Positions 1-9,421 of a DNA stretch of 64,000 bases are shown here, in pieces. The notes under the pieces were generated by a model, which worked only from the letters and a program-made list of their open reading frames with translations, was not told the origin of the DNA and searched no databases. The position numbers were made by a program, and so were the translations under genes. Origin of the DNA: Romboutsia_C sp015668195 (GTDB lineage Bacteria; Bacillota; Clostridia; Peptostreptococcales; Peptostreptococcaceae); the NCBI RefSeq assembly GCF_015668195.1, contig NZ_JADPFC010000002.1, forward strand, positions 558,001-622,000. The letters run 5' to 3'. Each line of letters begins with the position of its first letter. Position 1 is the stretch's first letter.

Positions 1-540
1 ATCAAACTCATAACTAGAAAAACATATGACCACTGCATTTTCTTCTATATAAAAAGATTGGTCTTTTGAAATTCCTAAAAAACCTTCAATATCTTCTTCA
101 TCATAACAATATCTCTCTAATATAGAGTCTATATTCTCTATTATTTTTTCATTTATTCTTTTTATATAGTAGCTGTCTTTTTTAAATAAATCATCTAATG
201 TTATATACTTATCTTCTTTTAAATCATAGTTATATGAATTTATATAACTTATTCCATATAGCCCCGCTACTTGAGAAAACTCCATAACTATACTTATCAT
301 ATCTTCAGTATTAAAATGTACATTATACTCTGATATTATGTTTTTGTTAATGCTTATATAATCAAATTCATTTTGTAATTCTATAACTTCTTTAAATATT
401 TCTACATCTTCATATATATCTTTATTAAGTTTATCTACGTTATTATGGTTTATACCTTCAATTTGTATAATTGGATAGTTCAAGTTATAAGATATTCCTT
501 TATGCACTTCATTAATTTGGTTTTTATCAACATATAACAT
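1..540 (-). CDS. DUF3298 (RsiV-like) protein, C-terminus outside window
   Basis: Read leftward from ATG at 540 and running off the window edge, so the C-terminus is missing. The 180 visible residues begin MLYVDKNQINEVHKG and hold the pattern LNYPIIQIEG, then a region with LYGISYINSY and LDDLFKK, and near the cut end ENAVVICFSSYEFD. This matches the DUF4163/DUF3298 fold found in RsiV-type anti-sigma factors and related secreted proteins. I see no signal peptide or membrane segment at the N-terminus, so it is probably cytoplasmic and is not a full RsiV. GAGGTGG lies 6 bases before the ATG. It is divergent from the LCP gene across a 180-base AT-rich gap. Function is unknown. Confidence 0.6.
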   Translation of the reverse strand, partial: MLYVDKNQINEVHKGISYNLNYPIIQIEGINHNNVDKLNKDIYEDVEIFKEVIELQNEFDYISINKNIISEYNVHFNTEDMISIVMEFSQVAGLYGISYINSYNYDLKEDKYITLDDLFKKDSYYIKRINEKIIENIDSILERYCYDEEDIEGFLGISKDQSFYIEENAVVICFSSYEFD

Positions 541-652
541 TTACTTCCACCTCTTTATTTTTACCTTTATTACTTTATATGAATAGGTTCTTTATTTTGA
601 TATATATTATATATAAAGTTATATTTGTATATTTTTTGTTACATATATACTA

Positions 653-681
653 TTGAATATATTGCTATACTTTAATATAAT
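653..681 (+). promoter_or_regulatory. sigma-A promoter of the LCP gene
   Basis: TTGAAT (653-658), a 17-base spacer and a perfect TATAAT (676-681). Transcription would start near 688, about 35 bases before the chosen TTG start codon. Confidence 0.6.
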
Positions 682-722
682 AAGTATATTGTTGGAAAAT
701 GATAAAGAAAGAAGGGATTATT

Positions 723-1733
723 TTGTCGAGAAAGAAGAATAAAAAAAGGCTTTCACCTTTGGCAAAGTTCGTTATATTCTTGGCTGTACTAGTTGTTGCT
801 TTTCCTTTAGCAGCCTTTGGATATCTATACTTTAAGCTGAATAGTATTCATGATTCTAGTGTAAACTCAGATATATTGAACAACAATCAATATAAAAATG
901 AAAAAGGAATTACTAACATACTATTAATAGGTACTGATGAAAGACCTGGTGAGAAAACATCAAGATCTGATACTATGATGATACTTACTATTGATAACAA
1001 GAATAAGAGTTTAAAACTTACATCACTAGCTCGTGACGCATATGTTGATATTCCTGGACATGGAAAACAAAAACTTACACATGCTTATGCATATGGAAAA
1101 GAAAGTTTACTTATAGAAACTATTGAGAAAAACTTCGAAGTGGATATTCAAGACTATGCTACTGTTAACTTCTATTCATTTATGGATATAGTTGATGCTT
1201 TAGGTGGCGTTGAAGTAGATGTTAAAGAAAATGAAATCAAAGAAATGAATAAATTTATACCAGAAACTTATAAGTGGGATAATAATCCTAATAAAGGCGA
1301 AATTAAGTATATAGAACATGCTGGTAACCAAAAACTTAATGGATATCAATTACTTTCTTACTCTCGTATAAGAAAGAATGACTCTGCTTTTGAAAGAGAT
1401 AGAAGACAAAGAAATGTTATACAAGGTCTAATAAACGGAGTTAAGAATTTACCTGTAACTAAATATCCTGAGTTATTAAATACTATACTTCCTTATATTA
1501 AAACTAATATGAGTCCTACTGAAATAATAGGCTTAGGTACTAAAGTTTTAAGTATGGGTAATTTAGATTTAAAGCAAATGGAATTCCCTATAGATGATGG
1601 TGTTCACAGTACAGGTCATATTATAAGTCATCAAACTGGATGGGTACTTGAATTTACTCCAGATAGTTTAGATATATTACATGACTTTATCTTCAAGGAT
1701 ATAATGCCTAAAGATAATCCTAATATGAAATAG
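723..1733 (+). CDS. LCP-family (LytR-CpsA-Psr) wall polymer ligase
   Basis: Probably transfers an undecaprenyl-linked polymer to peptidoglycan outside the membrane, as LCP proteins do for teichoic acids and capsules and as LcpA/LcpB do for PS-II in C. difficile. There is a basic N-terminus (SRKKNKKR), one membrane segment (AKFVIFLAVLVVAFPLAAFG), then the LCP domain. Family motifs are visible: NILLIGTDERPG, SRSDTMMILT, LTSLARDAYV, KLTHAYAYG, VDALGGVEV and the arginine-rich RIRKNDSAFERDRRQRN. An ATG at 699 is in frame but has no ribosome site. The TTG at 723 has GAAGGGA 5 bases upstream, so I prefer 723. It is the only large rightward gene in the first 39 kb and is monocistronic, with its own promoter and terminator. 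Confidence 0.88.
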   Translation: MSRKKNKKRLSPLAKFVIFLAVLVVAFPLAAFGYLYFKLNSIHDSSVNSDILNNNQYKNEKGITNILLIGTDERPGEKTSRSDTMMILTIDNKNKSLKLTSLARDAYVDIPGHGKQKLTHAYAYGKESLLIETIEKNFEVDIQDYATVNFYSFMDIVDALGGVEVDVKENEIKEMNKFIPETYKWDNNPNKGEIKYIEHAGNQKLNGYQLLSYSRIRKNDSAFERDRRQRNVIQGLINGVKNLPVTKYPELLNTILPYIKTNMSPTEIIGLGTKVLSMGNLDLKQMEFPIDDGVHSTGHIISHQTGWVLEFTPDSLDILHDFIFKDIMPKDNPNMK

Positions 1734-1745
1734 ATTTTTAATAAA

Positions 1746-1779
1746 AAAAACACCCTATAAGCTTTTATAGGGTGTTTTT
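1746..1779. terminator. intrinsic terminator after the LCP gene
   Basis: CACCCTATAA (1751-1760) pairs perfectly with TTATAGGGTG (1765-1774) around a GCTT loop. The A and T runs on either side extend the stem and make it bidirectional. Confidence 0.85.
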
Positions 1780-1796
1780 CTTATAATCATACAAAT

Positions 1797-1832
1797 AAAA
1801 GAGTTATTCTATTTAAATAGAATAACTCTTTT
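1797..1832 (-). terminator. intrinsic terminator of the GHL10-CWB2 gene
   Basis: A perfect 36-base palindrome: AAAAGAGTTATTCTATTT pairs with the following 18 bases. It lies just past the leftward stop codon at 1850 and ends in a T run on both strands. Confidence 0.8.
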
Positions 1833-1849
1833 TTATTAATAATCTAATA

Positions 1850-3937
1850 TTATTTAACTAAATTTACTACATTATTAAAGGCAGTATTATTTATTCCCCC
1901 ACCTATTTTATGTATACTTTGTGTATTTTTTACACCTAATACAGTCTTTTGAGTTTCACTAATAGTATCTCCTAATATAACAATAGGAGAATTAAGCTTT
2001 GCAGCTAATGGTCCTGCTGTTAGTGCATCTACTAGTGGGTTACTCTTTGTTACTAATAATGAATTGTATTTATTTTGAGGATAAAACTTTCCTATTATCT
2101 TTGCATTAGTTTCTTGTCTATCATCACCAGATATTCTGTTATTTAATACATTATTTGAAGTTATTTTATTTACTTGTTTTATAACTTCATCAGATAATAC
2201 AGTTTTTCCTCCTACAAAGTAAGCCTCCTGTATACCTTGTGATTTTAGCCAATTATATACATTTTCGCTTAAGCTATCTTTTCCAGATAATATTATAGGT
2301 TGTTTATCTATACCAGCTTGTGATGCTATAGATAGTGCATCTACTTCACCATATCCACCTGCTAAATATACCTTATTTATATCAACTTTTTCTGATATTT
2401 TTTTAGCTATTTGAAGAGATGTTTCATATCTATCTGTTCCTCCTATTCTAGTTAATGATACACTTGGTAATATATATTTTAATTCATTCATTGCTTTATT
2501 ACTTACAGAACCTTCTCCACCTATAACTATTACATTACTTGGATTTAATCTTTTGATTTCATCTTTTGTAGAACTTGGTATACCATCTTTTTGAACTAGT
2601 AATATTGGAGCATCATTTACTGATGCAAGTGGCGTAGCTGTTACTCCATCTACTACTGAATTACCATTTGTAAGTATTACAGTTTTTGCGCCTTCTTTCC
2701 ATCCTTCTTGGCTTATTTTACACGCTGTTTCGTATCTATCTTCTCCTTTAAGTTCTGTTATTTTTATATTATTTACATAAAGGTCTTTCATGTCACTTTG
2801 AAGTTTAGAATTTTTTACTATATCACGTGCTGAGAAGTACATACTTCCTTTTATATCACTGTATTGTCTATTTAAATTTATTTGTTCTTTAATTTCTCCT
2901 GCTATATCTTGGCTTGGATAACTTCCTGTACCATTTTTATATACACCTTGTCCTATGTATAAATCTACATCATATCCTCTTACTTCATTTGACCACCATC
3001 TAACTAATTTTGAATAATCAGCTGCAGAATATCCTATTGGCCAATAAAGTTGAGGAACTACGTAATCTACTAGGCCTTGTCTTATCCAAGTTCTAGTATC
3101 TGCAAAATCATCTGAATAACTTTCTGCTCCTCTTGTATCTGAACCTGTTGGATCATTATCTTTATTTCTCCATATACCTTTTGGACTTACTCCAAACTCT
3201 ACATTTGGCTTTATTTCTTTTATAGAAGTTTTAACTTCTTTTAATAAAGTATTTACATTTTCTCTTCTCCAGTCCTCTATACTTTGTCCTGGCTTTTTAT
3301 ATTTATTATAAGTGTCACTATCATCTATACCACTTCTATAGAAGTAATCATCAAAGTGAACAGCATCTATATTGTAATTTCTTACAACCTCATTAACAGA
3401 GTCAACTATATGCTTTCTAACTTCAGGCATACCTGGATTATATATAAGTGCTTCATTACTTCCATTTTTACACTTAAGTACCCAGTCTGGATGTAATCTA
3501 GCTGGATGATTACTTGCTAATTTACTTAAATCTATACCACTAGTTGTTACTCTATATGGATTAAACCATGCATGAAATTCCATACCTCTTTTATGTGCCT
3601 CATCTATTAAAAATGGTAATGGATCATAACCTGGGTCTTTACCTTGAGTGCCTGTTAAGTATTCTGACCAAGGGTTTATATTTGATTTATAAATAGCATC
3701 TGCCTTTGGTCTAACTTGAACTACTACTGTGTTTATTCCCACAGATTTTAACTTATCTAATAATTCTATGTACTCTCTTTTTTGAGCTGCTTCATTGTTT
3801 TTACTACTAGGCCAATCCATGTTGTAAACTGTTGATATCCAAGCTGCTCTCATCTCTTTTCCATTTGCTGATACATTGACAGTTGATGCTGATAGTATCA
3901 TTAAAAAAGATACTATAAATGCTTTTAATTTTTTCAT
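1850..3937 (-). CDS. Surface glycoside-hydrolase-like (GHL10) protein with three CWB2 repeats
   Basis: Probably a surface enzyme acting on a glycan; the substrate cannot be told. A signal peptide (about residues 1-24, MKKLKAFIVSFLMILSA) is followed by a GHL10 / DUF187 (YngK-like) TIM-barrel domain at about 27-385. Its motifs include MRAAWISTVYNMDWPS, TVVVQVRPKADA, EFHAWFNPYRV and AVHFDDYFY; the Asp pair in FDDYF is the likely catalytic region. Residues about 394-695 are three CWB2 repeats (LKGEDRYETACKISQEGW, LTRIGGTDRYETSLQIA, ISGDDRQETNAKIIGKFY) that should bind the anionic wall polymer beneath the S-layer. AGGGGG lies about 5 bases before the ATG. Monocistronic, with its own terminator. 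Confidence 0.88.
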   Translation of the reverse strand: MKKLKAFIVSFLMILSASTVNVSANGKEMRAAWISTVYNMDWPSSKNNEAAQKREYIELLDKLKSVGINTVVVQVRPKADAIYKSNINPWSEYLTGTQGKDPGYDPLPFLIDEAHKRGMEFHAWFNPYRVTTSGIDLSKLASNHPARLHPDWVLKCKNGSNEALIYNPGMPEVRKHIVDSVNEVVRNYNIDAVHFDDYFYRSGIDDSDTYNKYKKPGQSIEDWRRENVNTLLKEVKTSIKEIKPNVEFGVSPKGIWRNKDNDPTGSDTRGAESYSDDFADTRTWIRQGLVDYVVPQLYWPIGYSAADYSKLVRWWSNEVRGYDVDLYIGQGVYKNGTGSYPSQDIAGEIKEQINLNRQYSDIKGSMYFSARDIVKNSKLQSDMKDLYVNNIKITELKGEDRYETACKISQEGWKEGAKTVILTNGNSVVDGVTATPLASVNDAPILLVQKDGIPSSTKDEIKRLNPSNVIVIGGEGSVSNKAMNELKYILPSVSLTRIGGTDRYETSLQIAKKISEKVDINKVYLAGGYGEVDALSIASQAGIDKQPIILSGKDSLSENVYNWLKSQGIQEAYFVGGKTVLSDEVIKQVNKITSNNVLNNRISGDDRQETNAKIIGKFYPQNKYNSLLVTKSNPLVDALTAGPLAAKLNSPIVILGDTISETQKTVLGVKNTQSIHKIGGGINNTAFNNVVNLVK

Positions 3938-4100
3938 TTTTTCCCCCTATTATATAAAATCCAAATTTTAAACTTAATTTATAGTATATAGAAACACATT
4001 TACTCAGTCAATTTATATACTATATTGTAAAAATTTCCATTATCTTAAAATTTATTTGATATCTATATTCTAATAAATATTTTGATATCTTATTTTTACT

Positions 4101-4143
4101 AAAAAAGAGTATTCTATCAAAGCTTTAGCCCTAATAAAATACC
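4101..4143 (-). terminator. intrinsic terminator of the NlpC/P60 gene
   Basis: On the minus strand GGGTATTTTAT pairs (two G-U) with ATAGAATACTC around a loop containing AAAGCTTT, followed by TTTTTT. Confidence 0.55.
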
Positions 4144-4197
4144 CTAATAATTTTTTACTAGTATCTTTAGTTAATATAAGTTTATTTTTATTATGCT

Positions 4198-5214
4198 CTA
4201 TAATACAGCTCTTGCTGTAAAGTAGTTTTTCGCATAATATCCAGAGCTTATACTATCTATTCTAACATTCTGACCTGGCTTAGGAGAATGTATCATTTTC
4301 GAATTTCCTATATATATACCAACATGATTTATAGTCTTTCCATTTGATGCAAAGAATACTAAATCACCTGGCTTTAAATTAGCTTTACTAACGTATCTTC
4401 CAACAGTCCCTTGAGATTTAGATGTTCTAGGTAATTTTACGCCTGCTGCATTTTTGTATACATATGATGTTAATCCTGAACAGTCAAAGCTACTTGGACC
4501 TTCTGCACCCCATACATATGGCTTTCCTAATTGCTTATGTGCTAAATCTACTATTTTCTTAGATTTATTATTATTTGTTACTTGATTATTTTGATTATTA
4601 TTTTGGTTGTTTTGGTTACTACTTGCTTCTTGTATTTTTACATAAGATCCACTTACCCAACCTACTTGGCCGTTTGAAGTTTTTACTTTGTACCAGCCAT
4701 TGCTGTGTTTTTCTTGTATATAAACACTATTTCCTGAGTATACCTTTGTTATAATAGAATTTGATGCTCCTGGTCCTGTTCTTACATTTAATGAATCACA
4801 GTTATATACTACTCCATTTTTATTTATAGCTTGAGTAGGCTGACTACTAGCTACACTACTACCTTGGTTGTTATTTGATGCTAATCTTATATAAGCACCA
4901 CTAACCCAACCTACTTGACCATTTGGAGTCTTTATTTTATACCATCCATTGCTATTTTTCTCTTGTATCTCAACAGTATTTCCTGAGTATACCTTTGTTA
5001 TAATAGAATTTGATGTTCCTGGCCCTTTTCTTACGTTTAATGAACCACAATTGTATACTGTTCCTTTTTGTATAGTACTTTTTATATATGATTGGCTTGA
5101 TGCTGTGTCAGCATAAGCTTCTTGATTATTAGCAGTTATAAGTAAGCTACCTGAAAGTATCATCATACTTGTAGCTTTTGTTATCAGATTTCTCTTCTCT
5201 TTTCTTATTCCCAT
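4198..5214 (-). CDS. Secreted SH3b-SH3b-NlpC/P60 peptidoglycan endopeptidase
   Basis: Predicted gamma-D-glutamyl-diamino acid endopeptidase that cuts peptidoglycan stem peptides outside the cell. An N-terminal export signal (about 1-35, ending near AYADT) precedes two nearly identical SH3b domains at about 52-112 and 133-193. Both carry LNVRKGPG or LNVRTGPG and NGWYKI/VKT..NGQVGWVSG. A Q/N-rich linker then leads to the NlpC/P60 domain at about 217-338. The catalytic Cys is C245 in FDCSGL, the His is H297 in NHVGIYIG, and the third polar residue lies in MIHSPKPG. The repeated SH3b units suggest recent internal duplication. Monocistronic between two other wall genes. No CWB2 module; SH3b probably binds peptidoglycan. 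Confidence 0.9.
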   Translation of the reverse strand: MGIRKEKRNLITKATSMMILSGSLLITANNQEAYADTASSQSYIKSTIQKGTVYNCGSLNVRKGPGTSNSIITKVYSGNTVEIQEKNSNGWYKIKTPNGQVGWVSGAYIRLASNNNQGSSVASSQPTQAINKNGVVYNCDSLNVRTGPGASNSIITKVYSGNSVYIQEKHSNGWYKVKTSNGQVGWVSGSYVKIQEASSNQNNQNNNQNNQVTNNNKSKKIVDLAHKQLGKPYVWGAEGPSSFDCSGLTSYVYKNAAGVKLPRTSKSQGTVGRYVSKANLKPGDLVFFASNGKTINHVGIYIGNSKMIHSPKPGQNVRIDSISSGYYAKNYFTARAVL

Positions 5215-5299
5215 AATTCACCCCTCATTACTTTTATAAATTAATTGTATCACTATTTTACATTTTTTTCAAATATTTGGTAACAAATTTGTTACTTTT

Positions 5300-6760
5300 T
5301 TATAATACATTTACTTCTTCTGGATTTTTATATGTTGATACTAGCTCTTTCATAGCCTCTTCTAAACCATCTTCATCTTCTTCTTTAACTAAATTATAAA
5401 GCTTGTCCAATCCTTCAAATAGCTGCATTGTATCAAATTCTATTCTACTTCCTATAAATATTTTTTTATGTCTTGTATCACTTAATCCTTCTTCTTCTAG
5501 TAAAAGTTCTTCATATAACTTTTCGCCTGGTCTTAATCCTGTAAACTTTATTTCAATATCTACATCTGGTTCTAGTCCACTAAGCTTTATTAAGTTTTTA
5601 GCAAGGTCCAATATTTTAACTTGTTCTCCCATATCAAGTACAAATATTTCCCCTCCTTTTGCCATACCACCTGCTTGTATAACAAGACCCACTGCTTCTT
5701 CTATTGTCATAAAGTATCTTATTATTTCTGGATGAGTTACAGTAACCGGCCCACCTTCTTCTATTTGTTTTTTGAATAATGGTATAACACTTCCATTACT
5801 TCCTAATACATTTCCAAATCTAACTGCAACAAACTCTGTATCACTTTTTTCATCTAGAGTTTGTATTATCATCTCAGCAGCTCTTTTTGTAGCGCCCATA
5901 ATATTAGTTGGGTTTACTGCTTTATCTGTAGATATTAGTAAAAATCTCTTAACATTATATTTACTAGCAAGCATAGCTACATTTAAAGTACCAAATATAT
6001 TATTTTTTATAGCTTCTCCTTTGCTAAATTCCATTAAAGGAACATGCTTATGTGCTGCTGCATGGAATACTACATTTGGTCTATACTTTTCAAATATTTT
6101 TTCCATTCTTTTTTCTTCTCTTACAGATGCTACTATTGCTTTTACTTTTAAGGTGTCTCCATAAGCTCTTAGTAGCTCTTGTTGTATATTGTATAGGTTA
6201 TTTTCGTATATATCTACTATTATAAGTTCTTTAGGTCTTAAACGAGATATTTGTCTACAAAGCTCTGAACCTATTGAACCTCCCCCTCCTGTAACTAATA
6301 CAGTACTATCTTGTATATATTGACCCATTATCTTAAAATCTACTTCTATAGGTGTTCTTCCTAATAAATCTGTTATATCTACATCCCTAACTTGCTTTAT
6401 ATCAACTTTTCCATCTATTATTTCATAAATCCCCGGTATTGTTTTTATTTTACATTCTGTATTTTTACAGATGTTCATTATTTCTTTTTTCTCTTTTTTT
6501 GGTATATTTGCTATTGAAAATATAATTTCATCTATATTGTATTCTTCTATAACTTTATCTATATCATCCCTTGTTCCAACTATTTCTATATTATTAATCT
6601 TTTTGCCTATTTTAGATAAATCATCATCTATTATTGCTATAGCCTTTTTATTTAATTGTGGATTTCTTTCTAGTTCATGTATTACCATCTCACCAGCACA
6701 TCCTCCACCAATAACTAAGACTCTTGACATATTATCTTTTGATAAATTCATACTGCTCAA
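5300..6760 (-). CDS. CapD/FlaA1-type UDP-sugar 4,6-dehydratase (short form)
   Basis: Predicted NAD(P)-dependent dehydratase or epimerase acting on UDP-GlcNAc for surface polymer synthesis. An N-terminal nucleotide-binding region (VLVIGGGCAGEMVIHEL) is followed by the SDR domain with VTGGGGSIGSELCRQI, FHAAAHKHVPLME, STDKAVNPTNIMGATKR and RFGNVLGSNGSVIPLFKKQI. The Ser/Met/Lys form of the active site (in place of YxxxK) is typical of this family. At about 486 residues it lacks the four N-terminal membrane segments of full CapD (about 600). An ATG at 6775 is upstream and in frame, but GGAGGGG lies 6 bases before the TTG at 6760, so I choose the TTG. A hairpin separates it from the polymer cluster, so it may also have its own promoter. 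Confidence 0.85.
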   Translation of the reverse strand: MSSMNLSKDNMSRVLVIGGGCAGEMVIHELERNPQLNKKAIAIIDDDLSKIGKKINNIEIVGTRDDIDKVIEEYNIDEIIFSIANIPKKEKKEIMNICKNTECKIKTIPGIYEIIDGKVDIKQVRDVDITDLLGRTPIEVDFKIMGQYIQDSTVLVTGGGGSIGSELCRQISRLRPKELIIVDIYENNLYNIQQELLRAYGDTLKVKAIVASVREEKRMEKIFEKYRPNVVFHAAAHKHVPLMEFSKGEAIKNNIFGTLNVAMLASKYNVKRFLLISTDKAVNPTNIMGATKRAAEMIIQTLDEKSDTEFVAVRFGNVLGSNGSVIPLFKKQIEEGGPVTVTHPEIIRYFMTIEEAVGLVIQAGGMAKGGEIFVLDMGEQVKILDLAKNLIKLSGLEPDVDIEIKFTGLRPGEKLYEELLLEEEGLSDTRHKKIFIGSRIEFDTMQLFEGLDKLYNLVKEEDEDGLEEAMKELVSTYKNPEEVNVL

Positions 6761-6805
6761 ATAAATCCCCTCCATACTACAAATTTTGCAAAGAAATTAC
6801 AAAAT

Positions 6806-6850
6806 AAGGCTTAGCCCCCTATAAACAAAGTTTATTTAAGACTAAGCCAC
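6806..6850 (-). terminator. terminator-like hairpin at the end of the polymer cluster
   Basis: On the minus strand GGCTTAG and AATAAAC pair with GTTTAT and CTAAGCC, followed by TTATTTTG. The T run is modest, so read-through into the CapD-like gene is possible. Confidence 0.5.
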
Positions 6851-6892
6851 TAACTATGCTTATTATATCATTAATAATAAAAAATGTATAAT

Positions 6893-7981
6893 TTATTTAG
6901 ATTTATTTAATATATTCTCATATATCTTAGCTATATCTCCAAAGTTTAGATTTATTTCGTAGTTATTTTTTACAAACTCACGGCCTTCTTTTCCCATCTT
7001 TATTCTTAAATCTTCATCATTCATAAACTTTATTATAGCTTCTTTTATTTGTGTAGGGTTTTTAGGCTCAACTATAAATCCTGTTTTATTGTTGTCTAAT
7101 GATTCAGGGTGACCCCCTACATTAGTAACTATTACAGGAACTTCACAAGCTTGAGATTCTATAGCTGCAACCCCAAAGCCTTCTCTTAATGATGGAAATA
7201 CTGTAACATCAAAAGATGAGAAAGTCTTAGCAATATTATCAGGTGCTATTCTTCCTAAAAACTCTACGTCATTTTCTAAATTTAGTTCTTTAGTTAAGCT
7301 TACTAGGTTTTCTTTATTTTTTCCTGAGCCACCTATTTTTAAAGCCATCTTTTTATTTGGATATTCGTCTTTTAATTCTTTAAATGCTTTTATAAGGTAT
7401 TCTATTCCATACTTTTTCTCAAGACTTTTTATTATTCCTATTGTAAATGTGTCATCTTTTTTAACGTCTATAGGCTTAAATCTATCCATGTCTACACCAA
7501 AGAAAGTTACATCTACATGTTTATTTGTGTATTTATTTGCTTCCTTTGCCATATCTCTACTATTTGAGAATATATAATCGCATTTTCTAAAATTATGCTT
7601 TATAATTTGCTTTTGTATTATTCCATTGTTAGGGAAATCATATATATCTGTTCCCCATACAGATATTATGTATGGATGATATCCTAAAAAACTTCCTATA
7701 AATCCATAACTACTTGCATATTGCGCATGTAGTATATCTGGCTTTATCTCATGTACAAGCTTTTTAATTTCACCTATATATTTTATGTATCCTGATTTTT
7801 TGAATATACTTTCATTTCTTAATTCTTCTACATTAGCGCTAAAGTCATGTACCTTAACCCCATCTATTTTTCCACCATTTAAGGATATAACATGTATATT
7901 ATATCCTCTTGTTTTAAAGTAATCACACCATTTAATAGTGTGTGGATTTGACCCATCTGCTAAGTAACATATAGTTTTCAT
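6893..7981 (-). CDS. GT4-family glycosyltransferase
   Basis: A 362-residue retaining (GT-B) glycosyltransferase, probably transferring a sugar from a nucleotide donor to the growing lipid-linked wall polymer on the cytoplasmic face. The N-terminal acceptor domain carries ILHAQYASSYGFIG. The donor domain has IGIIKSLEKKYGIEYLIKAF, LGRIAPDNI and the family signature FPSLREGFGVAAIESQACE followed by PVIVTNVGGHPE. The Glu pair spaced in EGFGVAAIE is the usual donor-binding motif. It is the last gene of the leftward cluster, 45 bases after the UDP-glucose dehydrogenase gene. Donor and linkage cannot be told. Confidence 0.85.
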   Translation of the reverse strand: MKTICYLADGSNPHTIKWCDYFKTRGYNIHVISLNGGKIDGVKVHDFSANVEELRNESIFKKSGYIKYIGEIKKLVHEIKPDILHAQYASSYGFIGSFLGYHPYIISVWGTDIYDFPNNGIIQKQIIKHNFRKCDYIFSNSRDMAKEANKYTNKHVDVTFFGVDMDRFKPIDVKKDDTFTIGIIKSLEKKYGIEYLIKAFKELKDEYPNKKMALKIGGSGKNKENLVSLTKELNLENDVEFLGRIAPDNIAKTFSSFDVTVFPSLREGFGVAAIESQACEVPVIVTNVGGHPESLDNNKTGFIVEPKNPTQIKEAIIKFMNDEDLRIKMGKEGREFVKNNYEINLNFGDIAKIYENILNKSK

Positions 7982-8026
7982 ATTATTTACCTTTCTTGAT
8001 TTATACTAATATTTGAATATCTCTAC

Positions 8027-9322
8027 TTAACGACCTATAGAGTAGTATTCTATACCTAAGCTTTTCATATCTTCCATTTTGTAGCAATTTCTTCCATCAA
8101 GTATTAAAGGTTTATTCATTTTTTCTTTGTATTTAGATATATCATAATTTAGAATATCTTTCCATTCAGTCATTATAAAACAAACATCTGCTTCTTCTAT
8201 TGTTTCATCTATATTTGTAGAATAAGATATATTATCTTTAAATATCTTCTTAGCATTTTCTATACCAACAGGGTCATAAGCTGTTATTTTAGCACCTCTT
8301 TCTAATAAATATTCAATATTTACTATAGATGGTGCTTCTCTTAAATCATCTGTTCCTGGCTTAAATGTAAGACCTAATACAGCTACCTTTAGATTTTCAA
8401 AGTTATCAATTAACTCTGCTGATTTTTTTACTAACCTAAGTTTTTGAGCTTCATTTACTTCTATTGCAGCTTTAACAGTTTTTAGCTCATATCCGTTATG
8501 AGTAGATAGCCAGTGTAGTGCTTTTGTATCCTTAGGAAAACAAGAACCACCATATCCTATACCAGCTTTTAAGAACTTATCTCCTATTCTTTCATCTAGG
8601 CTCATTCCTTTAGCTACATCTTCTATATTTGCTCCTACTATTTCACAAAGGTTAGCTATATCGTTCATAAAAGATATTTTAAGTGCTAAAAAGTCATTAG
8701 ATGCATATTTTATCATTTCCGCACTATTTCTATTAGTGACTACTATTGGTTGATTAAATGGAGTATATACACTTTCTAATATATCTTTAGCCCAATCACT
8801 TTCTACACCTATTACTATTCTAGATGCATGTAAAGTATCTCTTACAGCAGTTCCTTGCGCTAAAAACTCAGGATTTGATGCTACTTCTACCTTTACATTG
8901 TTTTTTAAGTTATTTTTTATAAACTTTTCTATTTTTTCATTAGTCCCTATTGGAACTGTAGATTTTATAACTACTAAAGTATCTTTTTTTATTGAGTTTG
9001 CAATTTGTTTAGATACCTTTTTTATATAATCTAAATTTGCAGATCCATCTCTTCTTTCTGGAGTTCCAACTGCTATCATTATTACATCGGCATCTTTATA
9101 TGCTTCTTTGTAGTTAGTAGTATAATCTATTTTTCCATCTTTATAATTTTTCTTCATTAAATCTTCTAAGTCCTTTTCATATATTGGTGCTATACCTGAC
9201 TTCATAAGATTTACCTTTTTTTCATCAACATCAACACATACTACATTCTCATGTCCTACTTCAGCTAGACATACTCCTGTCACTAAACCAACATATCCTG
9301 TTCCAGCTATTGCAATTTTCAT
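8027..9322 (-). CDS. ugd: UDP-glucose 6-dehydrogenase
   Basis: Oxidises UDP-glucose to UDP-glucuronate with two NAD+, supplying an acidic sugar, so the wall polymer probably contains glucuronate or a derivative. The N-terminal Rossmann fold is MKIAIAGTGYVGLVTGVCLAE; then come VVIKSTVPIGT, VASNPEFLAQGTA, and the catalytic cysteine C261 in GYGGSCFPKD. The C-terminal domain has VLGLTFKPGTDDLREAPS. The reading frame is open 23 codons further upstream, but GGAGGAG lies 6 bases before the ATG at 9322 and the Rossmann strand begins there, giving 431 residues, normal for the family. Confidence 0.93.
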   Translation of the reverse strand: MKIAIAGTGYVGLVTGVCLAEVGHENVVCVDVDEKKVNLMKSGIAPIYEKDLEDLMKKNYKDGKIDYTTNYKEAYKDADVIMIAVGTPERRDGSANLDYIKKVSKQIANSIKKDTLVVIKSTVPIGTNEKIEKFIKNNLKNNVKVEVASNPEFLAQGTAVRDTLHASRIVIGVESDWAKDILESVYTPFNQPIVVTNRNSAEMIKYASNDFLALKISFMNDIANLCEIVGANIEDVAKGMSLDERIGDKFLKAGIGYGGSCFPKDTKALHWLSTHNGYELKTVKAAIEVNEAQKLRLVKKSAELIDNFENLKVAVLGLTFKPGTDDLREAPSIVNIEYLLERGAKITAYDPVGIENAKKIFKDNISYSTNIDETIEEADVCFIMTEWKDILNYDISKYKEKMNKPLILDGRNCYKMEDMKSLGIEYYSIGR

Positions 9323-9421
9323 GACTTTCTCCTCCAAAATATATATAAAATTTCCTTCGCTTAAGTTTTGTTTAAGGGAGGAAAATTTCAAATTTCTTTA
9401 TAAATATAATTTGTGTATATT

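Noticed and set aside
4198..5214. CWB2 or choline-binding repeats in the NlpC/P60 protein
   Set aside because: The two repeats are SH3b domains with LNVR.GPG and GQVGWVSG signatures.
5403..6764. Plus-strand open frames opposite the CapD-like gene
   Set aside because: No ribosome sites; they mirror the codon pattern of the real minus-strand gene and have no recognisable domains.
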